A stretch of 64,000 nucleotides of DNA. Source: Dugong dugon. Taxonomy: Eukaryota; Chordata; Mammalia; Sirenia; Dugongidae. The stretch's first letter is position 1. Every line of letters begins with the position of its first letter. Positions 1-11,048 of the stretch are shown here, one piece after another. The position numbers and the translations under genes are program-made. Below the pieces are notes generated by a model. It ran no database searches and was not told where the DNA came from. It saw only the letters and a program-made list of their open reading frames with translations. The stretch lies in assembly GCA_030035585.1 (NCBI GenBank), contig CM057466.1, positions 57,543,233 through 57,607,232 of the forward strand, read 5' to 3'.

Positions 1-1779
1 GAAACTCAGCTAAAACAATCTCTTTTAAGACTTTCTTGCTTGATAAACAGAAAAAGCTGGTATAGTCCTTTCCCCCTTCTTCCTACCTTGAACATGGATG
101 TGATATCTGGAGACATTTTGTGACCATTATGGAAAGTCTAAGAAAATCGAAGAGACGATGCTCAGGATGCAAGTCATGTTTCTTTAATTCTCAAAATGAT
201 TTTAGAATTGGCTCAAAGTTCCACATAATATATTGCTAGAAATCCAGTATTACATTCTTAGGGCTCCCTTGTCTCTCCTCAACCATCCAAGAGCCATGCA
301 GATTTGTACTGGACAAAGGAGGTCTGCTAAACTTTTTCTCCAAAGTGAGGAAGAACCCTGGTGTTCATCTTCCAGTGCTGCTACAGAACACCGGACCTCC
401 TCGCCCCTCTGACATTGTTCATCTTCCTTACAGAAGATTTCCACACGCCCCCAAATTCCAGCTCCTTAGAGATCACCATATTCCTCCAAAAGAGAAGCCA
501 CTCAAAGGCAATTTTACTATTTTACAATCTGGGTACCTTTCACTGGTTTTCCAGGCTCCTCATTCTCCTCATTGCCCAATGTTCCCAGAGGCACTATACA
601 GAGCTAATTCAACCATTTCTGCATGGTGGAACCTGCAACCACCGGCCCAATGTCTAGTCTCAGATATCCAGTGAGGAGTGGGTCACTTTGGTTTTTAACA
701 GCCCAAACACAGAAAATTCCTTTCCTTCTCAAAGAACAAAGGAAGATGGGCCTAGACCTTCAAAACATTCAGGGTTATCTACAGATGAAGGTGTTCAAGG
801 CAGCCCACACATGGCTGGAAACTTCTCCTTTTGCCCCACAACACAAAAAGCTCAACCTCTAGGTGGAAAGAATAACTTCTTCTCCCGAAGAGTGAGTCAT
901 CACCTCTACGGCCATAAAGGGAACACTCAGGCATCCCTCTTACCAAAAGCTGTGAAAATAAAGTACAAATATAGCCATTAGTCAGTTCCCTCCTACACAA
1001 CAATAACCAGCAAGATAATTTAATAGAAAGAAAGAATATGTTCTATATTAGACTCCCTATTGGTTTGTCGGTCTAGACTCTCAAGTTCTGAGGAATGAAC
1101 TCTACCATTCAAACGGTCAAGCAACAGTCTTCCAGCCATAATTTTGTGCCATGTGACTTTGTACCCTTGGTTAGAGGTAATTAAATCAGCAGGTGAATAT
1201 CTGATCCAAGCTTGGCCAATCCATATCACATGCTTAGAAATCTGGAAATGATACACAGAGAGATACAATATGTAAATTTAGGCACTGTCGACAGCCAAAT
1301 TTCTATCTTGTGAACGAGAGAATGAGAGGAATCTGGTCTACAGAGAGAAAGAGTATGATGGAGAAGATGCACAAAGAGAAGTAGAGGTGAAAGGAAAAAA
1401 ACAAAAAGGTAGTTTAGGCATCAAGTTGCTGGTTCCACTTTACTCCTGAGGCTAGCTGTATTCCTATCCCTGAAATCCCATGAGATACTCTTATCATCTA
1501 GTAATAAATTATATATTTTACTAAAGTTAGTTTAAATGATTTTATATCATTTACAGTCAAAAATCCTAACTATTATACATTCACATTAACCATAGAAAAT
1601 CTAAAAACCCTAGGGAAAAAAAAAAAGTAAGTGCCAGAATATACTGAAGAAACCTAAATGACTACATACAAACTTTAATTTCTTTTTTTTAATTTATGGG
1701 AATGAATGCCTTGTTCTTAGGCTGGCATAATACAGTAGATGTCAATTCTCCTTTTTAATCTATACGATCAATTCCATTT
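1..1779. other. unassigned non-genic sequence
   Basis: I see no gene here. Overlapping open frames of about 100 codons occur on both strands between 250 and 1000, but none has a recognisable domain, and frames open on both strands at once are typical of chance. An AATAAA lies near 957-962 in a context that could be the 3' part of an old LTR; I cannot assign a family. Confidence 0.5.
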
Positions 1780-2225
1780 AAAGTCCTAACTGGTTCTTTT
1801 TTGGAACTTGAGAATATTATTTTAGATTCATCTAAAATATTGAACATGTGAAAAATAGCCAATAAAGTATTTTTTAAAAAGAATGAGAAAGAACTTGTTC
1901 TACCATATATCAAAATGAATTACAAAGTCATAGTAATTAAAACAGCCAGGAACTATACCCAAATATACATCCAGATGAGTAGAACAGAATGGTTAGTGCA
2001 AAAATAGACCAACATTCGTGTGAGAATTCATTCTATGATTAAAGCAGCATTTCATACCAGGAAGAAAAAAAAACATGAATTATGTAATACATGTTAATAC
2101 AACTGATTAGCCATTTGGGGGGAAAATGAAGTTAGATCAGTCCTGATACCTTGAACCATAATAAATTCCAAATAATTCAATGTTAAATGTTAAAAATTAA
2201 ATAGTAAAAGTGCTAGAAGCAAGGA
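1780..2225 (+). mobile_element. old L1 fragment (ORF2 C-terminal region)
   Basis: From about 1895 to 2190 the plus strand keeps the order of features seen in the 3' part of L1 ORF2. These are the 'aaagtcatagtaattaaaacagcc' type segment, then a 'tagaacagaatgg' segment, a 'gaccaacat' segment, and finally a block ending in 'ataaattcc'. The same order occurs in the better preserved L1 copies at 44.6-44.9 kb and 60.1-60.4 kb. The copy is strongly diverged, full of stops and truncated at both ends, so its limits are approximate. It is a dead relic with no coding capacity. Confidence 0.6.
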
Positions 2226-2509
2226 AGATGGTAGCCTGATTAAATTCCTGCTGCCCTCCCTTCCAAAATCTAATCCAACTGTCAACATTTCCTTCATTTT
2301 TGGTATTATTTCTTTAACAATTAACATACTAAAGGCTATAAAATTTCCTCTGTGTATAGCTTTATCTGTGTAACATAGTTTCTGGTACGAAGTGTTCTCT
2401 TTATAAGTTTTTACCATCTTTTGTAAATCATTTTTAACTTATATAAATTTAATTTATTGAAATATTAATTTAATATATAAATTTAATTTGTTTAAATTTT
2501 TATAAGACT

Positions 2510-2709
2510 GTTGTTACGTGCTATCCAGTCGATTCCAACTCATAGCGACCCTATAGGACAGAGGAGAACTGCCCCATAGGGTTTCCAAGGCTGTAATCTT
2601 TACAGAAGCAGACTGCCACATCTTTCTCCCACGGAGCAGCTGGTGGGTTTGAACTGCTGCCCTTTTGGTTGGCAGCCAAGAGCTTTAACCACTGCACCAC
2701 CAGGGCTCC
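2510..2709 (-). mobile_element. AfroSINE, near full length
   Basis: Antisense copy. The left end is the SINE 3' tail ('ttgttacgtgctatccagtc', then 'gattccaactcatagcgacc'). The right end is the reverse complement of the tRNA-related head, with a B-box-like 'gggtttgaactg' and the head start 'accaccagggctcc'. The tail matches the 3' end of the RTE LINE at 53.5 kb, which suggests RTE mobilisation. Confidence 0.93.
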
Positions 2710-2773
2710 TCTTCCATACCACTAGGGACATGGAAGAAAATAAATTAAATAAAGAAAATGTGATCAGTATATC

Positions 2774-2868
2774 ATAAAAAATAGGAAAGAAAGAAGAAAG
2801 AGAAGGAGGGAAAAGAAAGAAGAAAAGGGAAGGGAGAGAAGGATCAGAAAAATAAGGAGGAAGGCATG
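2774..2868. repeat. homopurine GA-rich tract
   Basis: About 95 bases made almost only of A and G (gaaagaagaaag, gaaaagggaagggagaga units). It is low-complexity sequence that gives rise to spurious Ser/Phe-rich frames on the minus strand. Such tracts can form triplex DNA, but nothing here shows a function. Confidence 0.85.
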
Positions 2869-2869
2869 G

Positions 2870-5043
2870 CAAATAAAACCATAAAGTAAGATGTCAGGAA
2901 TGAGTCCAGATATATCATTAATCACAAGAACTATGGGTGTGTTAAATTTCCCAATCAGATAATGGGAGAATGAAATACAGCTATATTTTATGTATATGTG
3001 ATATGCAGAAAACAAAGATGGAAAAAAGGTATAGCAAGCTAATGGTAACAAAGAAAAAACAGTTATAAAAATATTACTATCATACAATGGGCAATTTAAA
3101 GCAAATAGCATTAAATGAGATAAAAGGAAATACTTCATACAGATGAAAGTCTTACTCCAATGAAAAGATATAAAAGTCTGAACCTTTTAATACCTAGTAG
3201 CATAGCTTTAATATATATAAAGTATCTCAAGTTTCAGCAAGCATAAAATTCACCTGGGAAACTTACTAAAAGTGCTAATTCTCAGGGTCTATGCCCATTC
3301 CTCTTCCATCATCCGAGTCCAAATCATCAACCCTCCCCTGAATTACAGAAACATCCTCCTATGAAGTCAAATTTTCAATATCTATTAAAATTTTAAATCT
3401 GAGGAATTAGTGAAGTTTAAAGAGGGAAAAAAGACTGGTTTAAGGTCACACAGCTAATGGCAGATCTGGGTCTAAGGTCAAAGAGTCAAGAGACTTGAAC
3501 TGTAAAAAGAGCATTGATTCTTAGATTTCACATCAAAGTATATAAATGGGACACATAATTTTTCCCTGTGGGTGAAAGAAGAACTGGTATAAAATCCCAT
3601 GACTTTTTACCATGATCTTTTCTAATCAGGTATTAATTCCTTATCAAGATTTCCTGTTCTTAATGATCATTGCAGACTATCCAGGAACTGGCAGCTAGAC
3701 CCAAAATACAAGTTCAACTCAAAATCTTCCCCTGTGTCAGGGACAAACTTTGAATTCCTGCCAACATAAGGTTAATGTAAATTTCTGAGAGTGAACACGT
3801 GTTGCATAATTGCACTCCAGATTTCTCTCTGTAATGAACAAGGACTTACCTGTCAGCCAGGCTTTTCTCCATCATGGATAAGGAAGGTTGTGAATATCAC
3901 AGATGAGGAAGGCTGCGGTTCAAATGCCATTGATAGCAATACATAATTATCTAGTATCCACCATAAGCACCTTGGTATGAATGCATTTACAAATCATTCC
4001 TGAGAGCAAATTCTAATGGAATTAATTGGAGGGGTGATGGAGCATGACAGCCCTCAGAACACATTGAAGAACTTGCCTAGTAATTTTGCCAGACCTGCAT
4101 ATGGATTTAACAATTTTGATCTTGTTGTGTTGGTTCTCCTCTATCCAGTATATGTAAGAAAAGGTGAACAATTCTGAAAACTGAAGCCTTAGTTCATCAA
4201 TATGGAAACAATGGGCACAGAATAAAATGTTTTCATGTTCATGAAGCCCATGTAGGGTAAGCAGAAAAACAGGTTTTTCCACACGTGTCAGAAAACATAG
4301 GTGTGCGTTTTTCCCTATTGGAAGCAAGTCTGGATTATCTATTTCTATCAGAGGGTTCTAAGAAAGACACATCCTTGTGAAGATACACTATGTTTTCATC
4401 CCCAACTAAAGAAAATCATAAAGTTTTAGCTTACATAGAAAGGGAAGCCATAGAATTTTCCAGGGAAAAGCCAAAGAGCCTAAAGTAAGTAGATTCAGGA
4501 AGCCAGAGAAGTGGCAAGCCTAAGAACAGATTAATTTTTCTAGAGCTCAGATTTTGTTCAGAATGCCAGTTTCTGCACAGAAGGTCTGTCTGGGGCAATG
4601 CTGACTGAGTGTGGGATGTCCATGAATCAGACACCAGACAGACCTATCAGAGAGAGTCAGGAAATCATGGAAGGCCTCACCATGGACTAAATGAAGAACA
4701 ATGAAGCAGGGGATAAGTGTATTGCAGATGGTAAACAACAGAGACAAGACTCAAATCTATTATACCATGCTAGGGAGTCTAGAAAAAGGTAACAGGCAGA
4801 AGTCTTGGCAGAAGTTTTCACAGATGTTAAAAGACAAGGAAATGTAGTCAAGAAGGACAGATCAAGTTACAGCAAATAAATGGATTATGGATGGGCCAGA
4901 TGGAAGGCAGAGAGTGAAGTCCTGTAGTAAATAGTGGGGATCCAACCACAAGGACTGGAGAGTTAAAGTAGGATATAATCCCTAGCACCCTGGCAGTAGT
5001 CAAGTCCTCTCAGAACCAGAATAGCAGACAGAAAACCAGCAAG
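2870..5043. other. unassigned sequence with small MER5-like and MIR-like pieces
   Basis: No gene is supported. Around 3235-3300 the text 'attcacctgggaaacttac...aattctcaggg' resembles a MER5-type hAT relic. Around 3410-3490 'aaggtcacacagctaatggc' is the conserved core side of a MIR SINE in antisense. A 101-codon minus-strand frame at 4022-4327 has no domain I recognise. The rest looks like unique or very old repeat DNA. Confidence 0.45.
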
Positions 5044-5048
5044 AAAAG

Positions 5049-5511
5049 TGAGAACCAAAACCATTTACACCCACGCAGCTAACTAATTACATTAACATGG
5101 TTTTACTATCCCATGGTCTTCATCAACATGACTTTATTACTCCAGGAAACTCTTGCCCAGGAAGATAAATATTCAAACAACTATTTTAAGTGAACATCAA
5201 ATTGTTCATCTCTATCAAATGATAGTTTACTTCTCAAGAATCTTTGAATCCCCTCATCTCAAAACCCTCATCTTTCTATCTCCACCAAACCTAAACTATT
5301 ATATCACGACTCTTCCCCAATCCTAATCAAGCCTTCACATTACAACACCTACCTTAAACCAGATTCCAAATGCTCATAAATATTCCAACTTTGTCCTCCC
5401 AGCCTCTGAGACGCTACCCTCAATGCACTCCTTTACTGGGTTAGAAAAAACACAGCTTTATCTTACTTACAAGTTGTCTTGGTGATATTTAGAGGGACTC
5501 AGCACTTGACA
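5049..5511 (+). repeat. 5' LTR of the class I ERV
   Basis: This aligns by eye with 11049-11551. Shared landmarks in order are the 'tgagaaccaaaacc' start, 'catcaacatgactttattac', 'aaactcttgccc.ggaagata', 'catcaaatgatagttta', 'ctctgagacgctac', and a 'ttttggtgatatt/ttttggtgttatt' segment before the final 'ttgaca'. The 3' LTR is about 40 bases longer owing to indels. The U3/R/U5 boundaries cannot be fixed by inspection. Confidence 0.82.
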
Positions 5512-5515
5512 ATAC

Positions 5516-5533
5516 TGGAGGTTCATCAAAATC
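5516..5533 (+). other. candidate retroviral primer-binding site (tRNA-Pro type, decayed)
   Basis: Four bases after the 5' LTR end comes 'tggaggttcatcaaaatc'. It differs mainly by transitions from the proline-tRNA PBS pattern known in gammaretroviruses, which is what CpG decay and age would produce. Position and spacing are right for a PBS. The tRNA identity is an inference and other tRNAs are not excluded. Confidence 0.5.
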
Positions 5534-6178
5534 CAATCAAGACCTCCTCACCGCCATGACCCAAGATCCTAGCTTCTCCCCACACTTGTACAATACCTTC
5601 TTAAATGAGAAGCTAAAGAAAGATGAAATCAATAGTGGAAAACCTAATAGGGAAAGGACTCTTCGTATCTTATCATGGTCCTTATAACACTTCTATCCTC
5701 TTAGTCAAAAAACTCAATAGGCAAGGATATAGATTGACTCAGGACCTCAGGGACATTAAAAAATAAAAAAAGTCATTCATGGCTTCCCTGTAGTACCAAA
5801 CGCAAATATTATTTTTTTGTTAGGTGCCTTCTAAGACTACATACTATACAGTTGTAGGTCTGTGTTCTCATTTCTTTGTATAAACACAGTCAATACTTGT
5901 TTGCCTTGTGAAATCACAATATACCTGGACTGTTATGCCCCAGGGGTTTACTGAGGTACCTCTTACTTTTCATAAATACTTAACCAGGACCACAAGGATC
6001 TTAAATTTCCTCATGGTTAAACTCTTATCCAATACGTGTATGATCTTTTGTTGTATTCTAAAAATGAGGTGACTTCTAAGACTAATTCTACCTACCTATG
6101 TGCTATTTTAGCTCAGTAAGGACATAAGATTTGCAAACAGAAGTCAAAATTTTGTCAAAGTAAGTTTATTACCTAGGA

Positions 6179-6399
6179 CAGGGGTTGATAAACCACAGCC
6201 ACTAGCCAATTCCATTCTGTTGCCTGCTTTTGTAAAGTTTTATTGGAACACAGCCATACCAATTTATTTATATATTGTCTACGGTTACTTTCATCTTACA
6301 ATGACAGAGTTGAATAGTTATGACAGAGACTGTATGCCCCTTAAAGTCTAAAATATTTGCTATCTGGTCCTTTACAAAAAAATTAAAAATCATGCCCTG
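6179..6399. mobile_element. non-autonomous hAT-type DNA transposon inside ERV pol
   Basis: 221 bp with terminal inverted repeats (left 'caggggttgataaac', right ending 'catgccctg'). It is of the widespread mammalian type that reads 'tttattggaacacagccat' internally. The flanking octamers acctagga (6171-6178) and atcgagga (6400-6407) agree at 6 of 8 positions, as expected for an old hAT target duplication. It interrupts RT sequence that continues on both sides, so it is younger than the ERV. I do not assign a MER name. Confidence 0.8.
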
Positions 6400-6620
6400 A
6401 TCGAGGATATGCTATTCATATTTTATTAGGGCAGAGACAATTAAGAAGATTCTTCAGTCTCACTCAATTGCAATAGGTTCTCAATTTTTTTGAAATTGCC
6501 TTTCCACTATATGACTTAACTAAGTTCTCAGTAACCAAATCTCTTCCCTTAGAATCTAAACATGAACAGGCCTTCTGTGAGTTAACACTAGCTCTCTAAC
6601 AACCTTCTACTATGCCCCTA

Positions 6621-6681
6621 TCTAATTATCATAAACAGCCTATCTAATGATCATAAACAGCCTTTCTAATTATCATAAACC
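6621..6681 (+). repeat. three tandem 22-bp units within ERV pol
   Basis: Units start at 6621, 6643 and 6665 and read 'tctaattatcataaacagcc' or a close variant plus two bases. The third is truncated. It is a local slippage or tandem duplication in the dead pol region. 22 bp is not a multiple of three, so it shifts the former frame. Confidence 0.85.
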
Positions 6682-7226
6682 TCATTTGTACATGAGATCT
6701 TGACGAGCCCTTGGTATTCAGACTCAGCCCTATGGGAATTATAAGAGACCAATAACTTACTCCAGTTTCCTTCTTAACCCATTAGTAAAAGCCTACCCAT
6801 CTTGTCAATGGCCACAGCAGCTAAACCACTGGGGGCTTCTGCCAACTTGGTTTCAGGGTCTCCTTTAAAATCCTGCTACTTTTCCTCTATTACCTGAAAC
6901 AGAGGAAATTCATGACTATTTAATCTTCATTCAGAAACCATCTATGCCCTGAATAGATTTATTATAAACTCCTTTAGAAAATCTAGACTTAATCTTGTTT
7001 GTTGACAGGTCATAACTTAAGACTGATAGAGAAAAATATCAGATGTGAATGCCACCCCTCACCAGAAGCAACATACACCCAGATAGAAGAAATTATTGCA
7101 CTAAACAGAGCTTGTAAATTAGCTAGAAATAAAAGTATAGTATCCACTGATAATAGATATACCTTTGGTGTGGTTAATAATTTTAGAATGCGTTGGAAAT
7201 GGAGTTCTTGATCTCAACAAGAACCC

Positions 7227-7709
7227 TGTCTTAGGCTGGGTTCTGTAGAGAAGCAAAACCAGTAAATTGTATAAATATATATATAGAGAGAGATTATGTC
7301 AAGGAAACAGCTCACATGATTGTAGAGGCTAGAATGTCCCAAGTCCTTGGATCAGGGTAGAGGCCTCTCCCAAGTCACACAGCTGCAGAAGCTGACAAGC
7401 CCAAGATCGGCAGGTTGGAGAGCAGGGCTCCCACTCAAAGGCTGTGCAGATCAACGAATCCCAGGTTCAGCAGATAAGCTGGCAGCTCAAGTCCCAAGGA
7501 CGGGAGATGAGATGACAGAAAGCAGCTGCAGGATCCAGAGAGAGCAAAAAGCCAGAACATCTGCTTATATACAGAGGCGGGCCACACCCCCAAAGAGACT
7601 CCCTTTCATCTGATTGGCTACTCACAGTATATTCAATCATGGGAGTGATTACATTAAAACACTGAGAATCATGGCCTAGCCAAGTTGACACACAATCTTA
7701 ACCATCACA
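7227..7709 (-). mobile_element. solo LTR inserted in ERV RNase H
   Basis: 483 bp that starts TG and ends CA, flanked by perfect 5-bp duplications aaccc (7222-7226 and 7710-7714). On the minus strand it begins 'tgtgatggttaag', carries a TATA-rich stretch near its 3' end (7265-7295 on the plus strand), and ends in the complement of 'tgtcttaggctgggttctg'. The same family occurs on the plus strand at 47756-48297. RNase H sequence resumes directly after it, so the insertion postdates the ERV. The class (LTR retroelement) follows from TG..CA ends and TSD length; the family name is not assigned. Confidence 0.88.
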
Positions 7710-8487
7710 AACCCCAATTCAAAATGGTCAGCAAATTAAAAACCATTTGAGTGCTCTGATGCTTCCTAAAGAGGTGGCTATTATAGTGGCTATTATAAAA
7801 GTAGGATCTCATACAAAAGGGGATATTAGGGAGGCTAAAGGAGATCGCTGCAAATCTTTATGGCAGACAGGCAACATTCACTAAGATCTTAGCTCTAATG
7901 ATAACCAAGAGATTAAATATTCTGAGAGGTTCAAAGAGACTTTTATAGAATACCAGTGATTGGCTCCAAAGTTAGAAGAGGAGTACTGGGAGAAATCCAG
8001 ATTTAAATTGCATGTGGATATTCTCTGGCACTCTAAGGATGGCTGCTTAGAAGTACTCGAGAACCTCAAATGGAACTTGTAAGCATTTTACGTGAAATTA
8101 CCCACCACTGCAAGGAAAAACTGGCCACTGTACTCAGTAAACACTGATGGGGAAACTTTACTAAAATGTCTGAGGATGTCTCTGGTGCATATCTCATCTG
8201 TCACTAGCATGATCTAGTGACGCTGTAAAGGTGAGACATGGACAATAGCCCAATCCTCAGAGTCCCTTTGAATACCTCCAAATGGATTTCAAACATCTAC
8301 CCACCCACCCCCCGCAATGGGTTTGGGATACGTCCTGCATATTGTTTTCTTATTCTCGGGATGGAATGAAACCTTTCCTTGGAAGAGAAAAACAGCTCTA
8401 ATAGCAAAAAGAATTATTTGACGTTGTGCTACCAACCTATAGAATTCCAATCTATTGCTGTAGTGACAGGATACCTATTTTACTGGG

Positions 8488-9015
8488 TATAGCAGATGGA
8501 CTCTCCCCTTAACTGTGGTCAGGATCAATTATTTGCTCCTAACCAACAGAATATGGCAAAGGCGATGGAATGTCACTGCCATGGTTGCATCATGTTATAT
8601 GAAACTCATCTTGCTAGCAGTCTCATTCTAAAGACTCTCCTTGCTGGCTGGTTTCATGAAGTAAGCAGCAATGTTGGGAAAGTCTATATGGCAAGGAACT
8701 GTGGGCAGCCATTGAGAGCCTAAAGTAGCCCCAGCGAACAGCCAGCAAAAATGGAGGCCCTCAGTCCTACAACCACAGGGAAATAAATTTTTCCAACAAA
8801 TTGAGTGAGCTTGGAAACAGCATCTCCCCCAACAGAGTGCTTAGATAGAACACAGCCTGGCCAACACCTTGATTTCAGCCTTGTGAGTAAGCAGAGGGCC
8901 CAGTCAAGCCATGCATGGATTCCTGACCCACAGAAACTATGAGATAATAAATGTGTTGTAGTTTTAAGGCACTAGGTTTGTGATAATTCATTACACAGAA
9001 ATAAAAACTAATACA
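8488..9015 (+). mobile_element. MaLR-like LTR inserted in ERV integrase
   Basis: About 528 bp of the mammalian LTR type with 'caacagaatatggcaaa' near the start. The late segments are 'gattcctgacccacagaaac', 'tgagataataaatgtgttgt' and a final 'aaaactaataca'. Integrase sequence precedes it and resumes at about 9020. The likely duplication is ctggg (8483-8487) versus cttgg (9016-9020), 4 of 5. I recognise the type as MLT1/MaLR-like from memory, without a database comparison. Confidence 0.78.
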
Positions 9016-9019
9016 CTTG

Positions 9020-9440
9020 GACTAACATTTAAGAGCTTTGTAAAGTTCTCTCACTCAGCAATTTTACTGCCAATATTAGCCCAATAATCAGGAAACATAG
9101 AAAGAACAAACGGAATTCTGAAACTCAAAGTAGCAATTTTTTCAGAGATTCTTGGGTTTGCACGGCCTAATGACAATGGGACCGATGTCTTGTAGGGTTT
9201 ATCAATTTTCCCCTTATAAATTAGTAACTGGTCAACCCATGCATCTAGGAACATCTCCTCTGATTCTAGACTCCACACCGCTGCAAACACACCTGGCCAA
9301 AGATGGCAGGGAACTCAGTATTATCATCAATAGGTATGAGCAGCCTTCCCTCAACTCATCTAAGCAACACTTCTATGATCTAAAATCTGAAGCTTTGTAA
9401 CTTAACTTTCACATAAATAGAACTTTGGAAAAGAACTAGA
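9020..9440 (+). pseudogene. ERV integrase C-terminal remnant
   Basis: After the inserted LTR, a short read-through around 9095-9130 gives the integrase stretch 'ERTNGILK'. A later frame at 9190-9240 gives 'SPYKLVTGQP', the region that ends the integrase core and leads into the C-terminal DNA-binding part in gammaretrovirus-like pol. Stops interrupt both. These positions are collinear with the integrase piece before 8487, which shows the intervening LTR is an insertion rather than a boundary. Confidence 0.75.
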
Positions 9441-10390
9441 GAAGAGATGCAATGTGTTTGAAGACCAAGTCACTCTTACTGATGTCACAAGTAAGACAAT
9501 GCTCTTTTCCTTTAGATCTACCTAATTACCTTGGTATTCCAAATTTTACTCCCTGGCACTGGACCATTCTTGATGAGTGGTGCCAAAATGTTAGAATGCT
9601 ATTTTTCAACCCCAAAGAGATGTTTTGGCCAAAGATAGTTCATAGGTGGCTCCCAATGACTGGTATTAGATTTGCAGCATAAAAGCCTTCTGGATGCTAC
9701 CTGCAAATTGGACAGGGACTTGTTACCTTGGTAAACTGATGCCTGCCTTCAGTGTAGTCCCTGACATCACCCAGGATACACTTTGGCATATCAGTTTACC
9801 CTCTAGTAACTGTTACCCTCTAGGAACTGTTGTTAAATAATGTACTTTAAGAAGAAAAAACTGAGTCCTAACTCTCAAGGGGAATTTTGGGTTGTTTTCT
9901 TTTCTCCTCATGCTTCTTCACTTCATGTTTTACAAGAGGTTCAAAAAATAGGGAGAATCCTGCATGATATAGCTCAGGGAATGCAGAAGAGTTAGACAAT
10001 GCCCCCACAGCTATAGAATTCCTTGCCTGGGAGGCTCATGAAATTGGAAAGGTGGTGGCTCATAACAGAGACACTTTAGATATGATATTAGCCTGTCACG
10101 ATTTTTTGGGGGAAGAATGTTGTGCTTACATCCTGCAGATCTCTCTGGGATCTTTAATATTATTAAAAATAACTAAAAATCAAATAAAGAAATCATAAAT
10201 TTAGGTAATCTGGCTAATTACCCCATTACATCTGGTCTATGGACTCTTCAGATTGGGAATAAGGTCTATTCTCTTGTTTTAATTTGGGCTGTCTTGCCTC
10301 CTGACTGGTAAGCAGACATTGAACTTGGATCATAACCCTTCTCTCAGTATTGGTTTGTACTGCAGTGTTTATATGTGTGATCTCCAGAGT
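9440..10390 (+). pseudogene. ERV env remnant (transmembrane subunit region recognisable)
   Basis: Downstream of integrase the sequence is strongly decayed. Around 9950-10130 piecewise translation shows a heptad-like stretch followed by a cysteine cluster near 10096-10125 (a single Cys, seven residues, then a Cys pair). This resembles the disulfide-bonded motif of class I ERV transmembrane subunits, which usually has six residues between. Frameshifts and stops break it and the surface-subunit part is not readable. It cannot make an envelope protein. A more cautious reading is that only the position between pol and the 3' LTR supports env. Confidence 0.55.
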
Positions 10391-10437
10391 CTTAAAGCTG
10401 CTATATTTAAAAAAAAAAAAAAAAAACAATAAAACAT

Positions 10438-10632
10438 TGTTGTCAAGTCGATTCCAACTCATGGCAAATCCATGTGTTATAGAGTAGAACTGTTCCATAG
10501 GGTTTCCTTAGCTGCAGTCATTATGGAAGCAGATCATCAGGACTTTCTTCCATTGTGTCACTGGGCTGGGCTTGAAACACCAACCTTTAGGTTGGTAGTT
10601 GAGCAGAAACTCTATGTGCCACCCAGGGACCT
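10438..10632 (-). mobile_element. AfroSINE, first of an adjacent antisense pair
   Basis: The left end is the SINE tail ('ttgttgtcaagtcgattcca'), preceded by an A-rich stretch at 10410-10427. The right end is the tRNA-like head ('tgccacccagggacc'). It lies in the ERV between env and the 3' LTR. Confidence 0.9.
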
Positions 10633-10644
10633 TGCTGCTGTATA

Positions 10645-10855
10645 TTGTTGTTGTTGTTGTTAGCTACCATCGAGTCAGCCCCCGACTCATGGAGACCCTA
10701 TCTGTTACAGAGTAGAACTGTTCCATAGAGTTCTCTTGGCTATAATCCTATGGAAGCAGTTCACCAGGCATTTCTTCTGCAGAGTCACTGGGTGAGTTCA
10801 AACTTCCAACCTTCAGGTTAGCAGCTGATCGCAAACTACTTGTGTCACCCAGGCT
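10645..10855 (-). mobile_element. AfroSINE, second of the pair, with TSD
   Basis: It starts with the complement of the CAA-repeat tail ('ttgttgttgttgttgttag') and ends with the complement of the head. The flanks ctgctgtata (10635-10644) and ctgttgtata (10856-10865) match at 9 of 10, a target-site duplication. Because the left TSD lies at the head end of the neighbouring AfroSINE, it inserted beside or into that copy. Confidence 0.92.
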
Positions 10856-11048
10856 CTGTTGTATAGCTTCTGTCAAATGATCCAACTATATTTTTTACTT
10901 GTCATATCCATCAATTGAGCCATTAAAAAGAACAGGAAAATCTGACACTTACAGAGATTGAAACAGCCACTCCCATATCGATCAAATGTCCAGATGTTAG
11001 TGGTCTATCTTTTAGCTAAGGCTGAAGAATGACCACAAGGTGGGACAC

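Larger units (their letters stand above)
5600..8487 (+). pseudogene. ERV pol remnant: reverse transcriptase, RNase H, integrase N-terminal half
   Basis: Translated piecewise in shifting frames, 5640-5760 gives an RT finger/palm stretch (LVKKLNRQGYR, RLTQDLRDI). The 5930-6060 part gives the 'PQGFTE' region that precedes the RT active site. The catalytic YxDD region near 6040 is not readable without frame changes. RNase H is visible at 7010-7210 (an open frame with EEIIALNRA and STDNRYTFGVV) and resumes at 7715-7850 after an LTR insertion. Integrase core sequence follows at about 8265-8480 (FEYLQMDF). There are many stops and frameshifts, plus a hAT element at 6179-6399. This was the polymerase/integrase of the ancestral virus; it is non-functional here. 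Confidence 0.82.

Noticed and set aside
345-674. 109-codon plus-strand frame rich in Pro and His
   Set aside because: Overlapped by another frame on the same strand and one on the other strand; no domain, no splice context and no similarity I recognise.
4022-4327. 101-codon minus-strand frame with several Cys and His
   Set aside because: No recognisable domain or zinc-binding spacing, and no supporting neighbours; likely chance or a very old repeat.
6621-6681. CRISPR-like array
   Set aside because: Only three contiguous 22-bp units with no spacers, in a eukaryotic genome inside dead ERV pol.
8265-9400. A functional retroviral integrase or envelope
   Set aside because: Stops, frameshifts and an inserted LTR break every domain; only short residue strings are legible.
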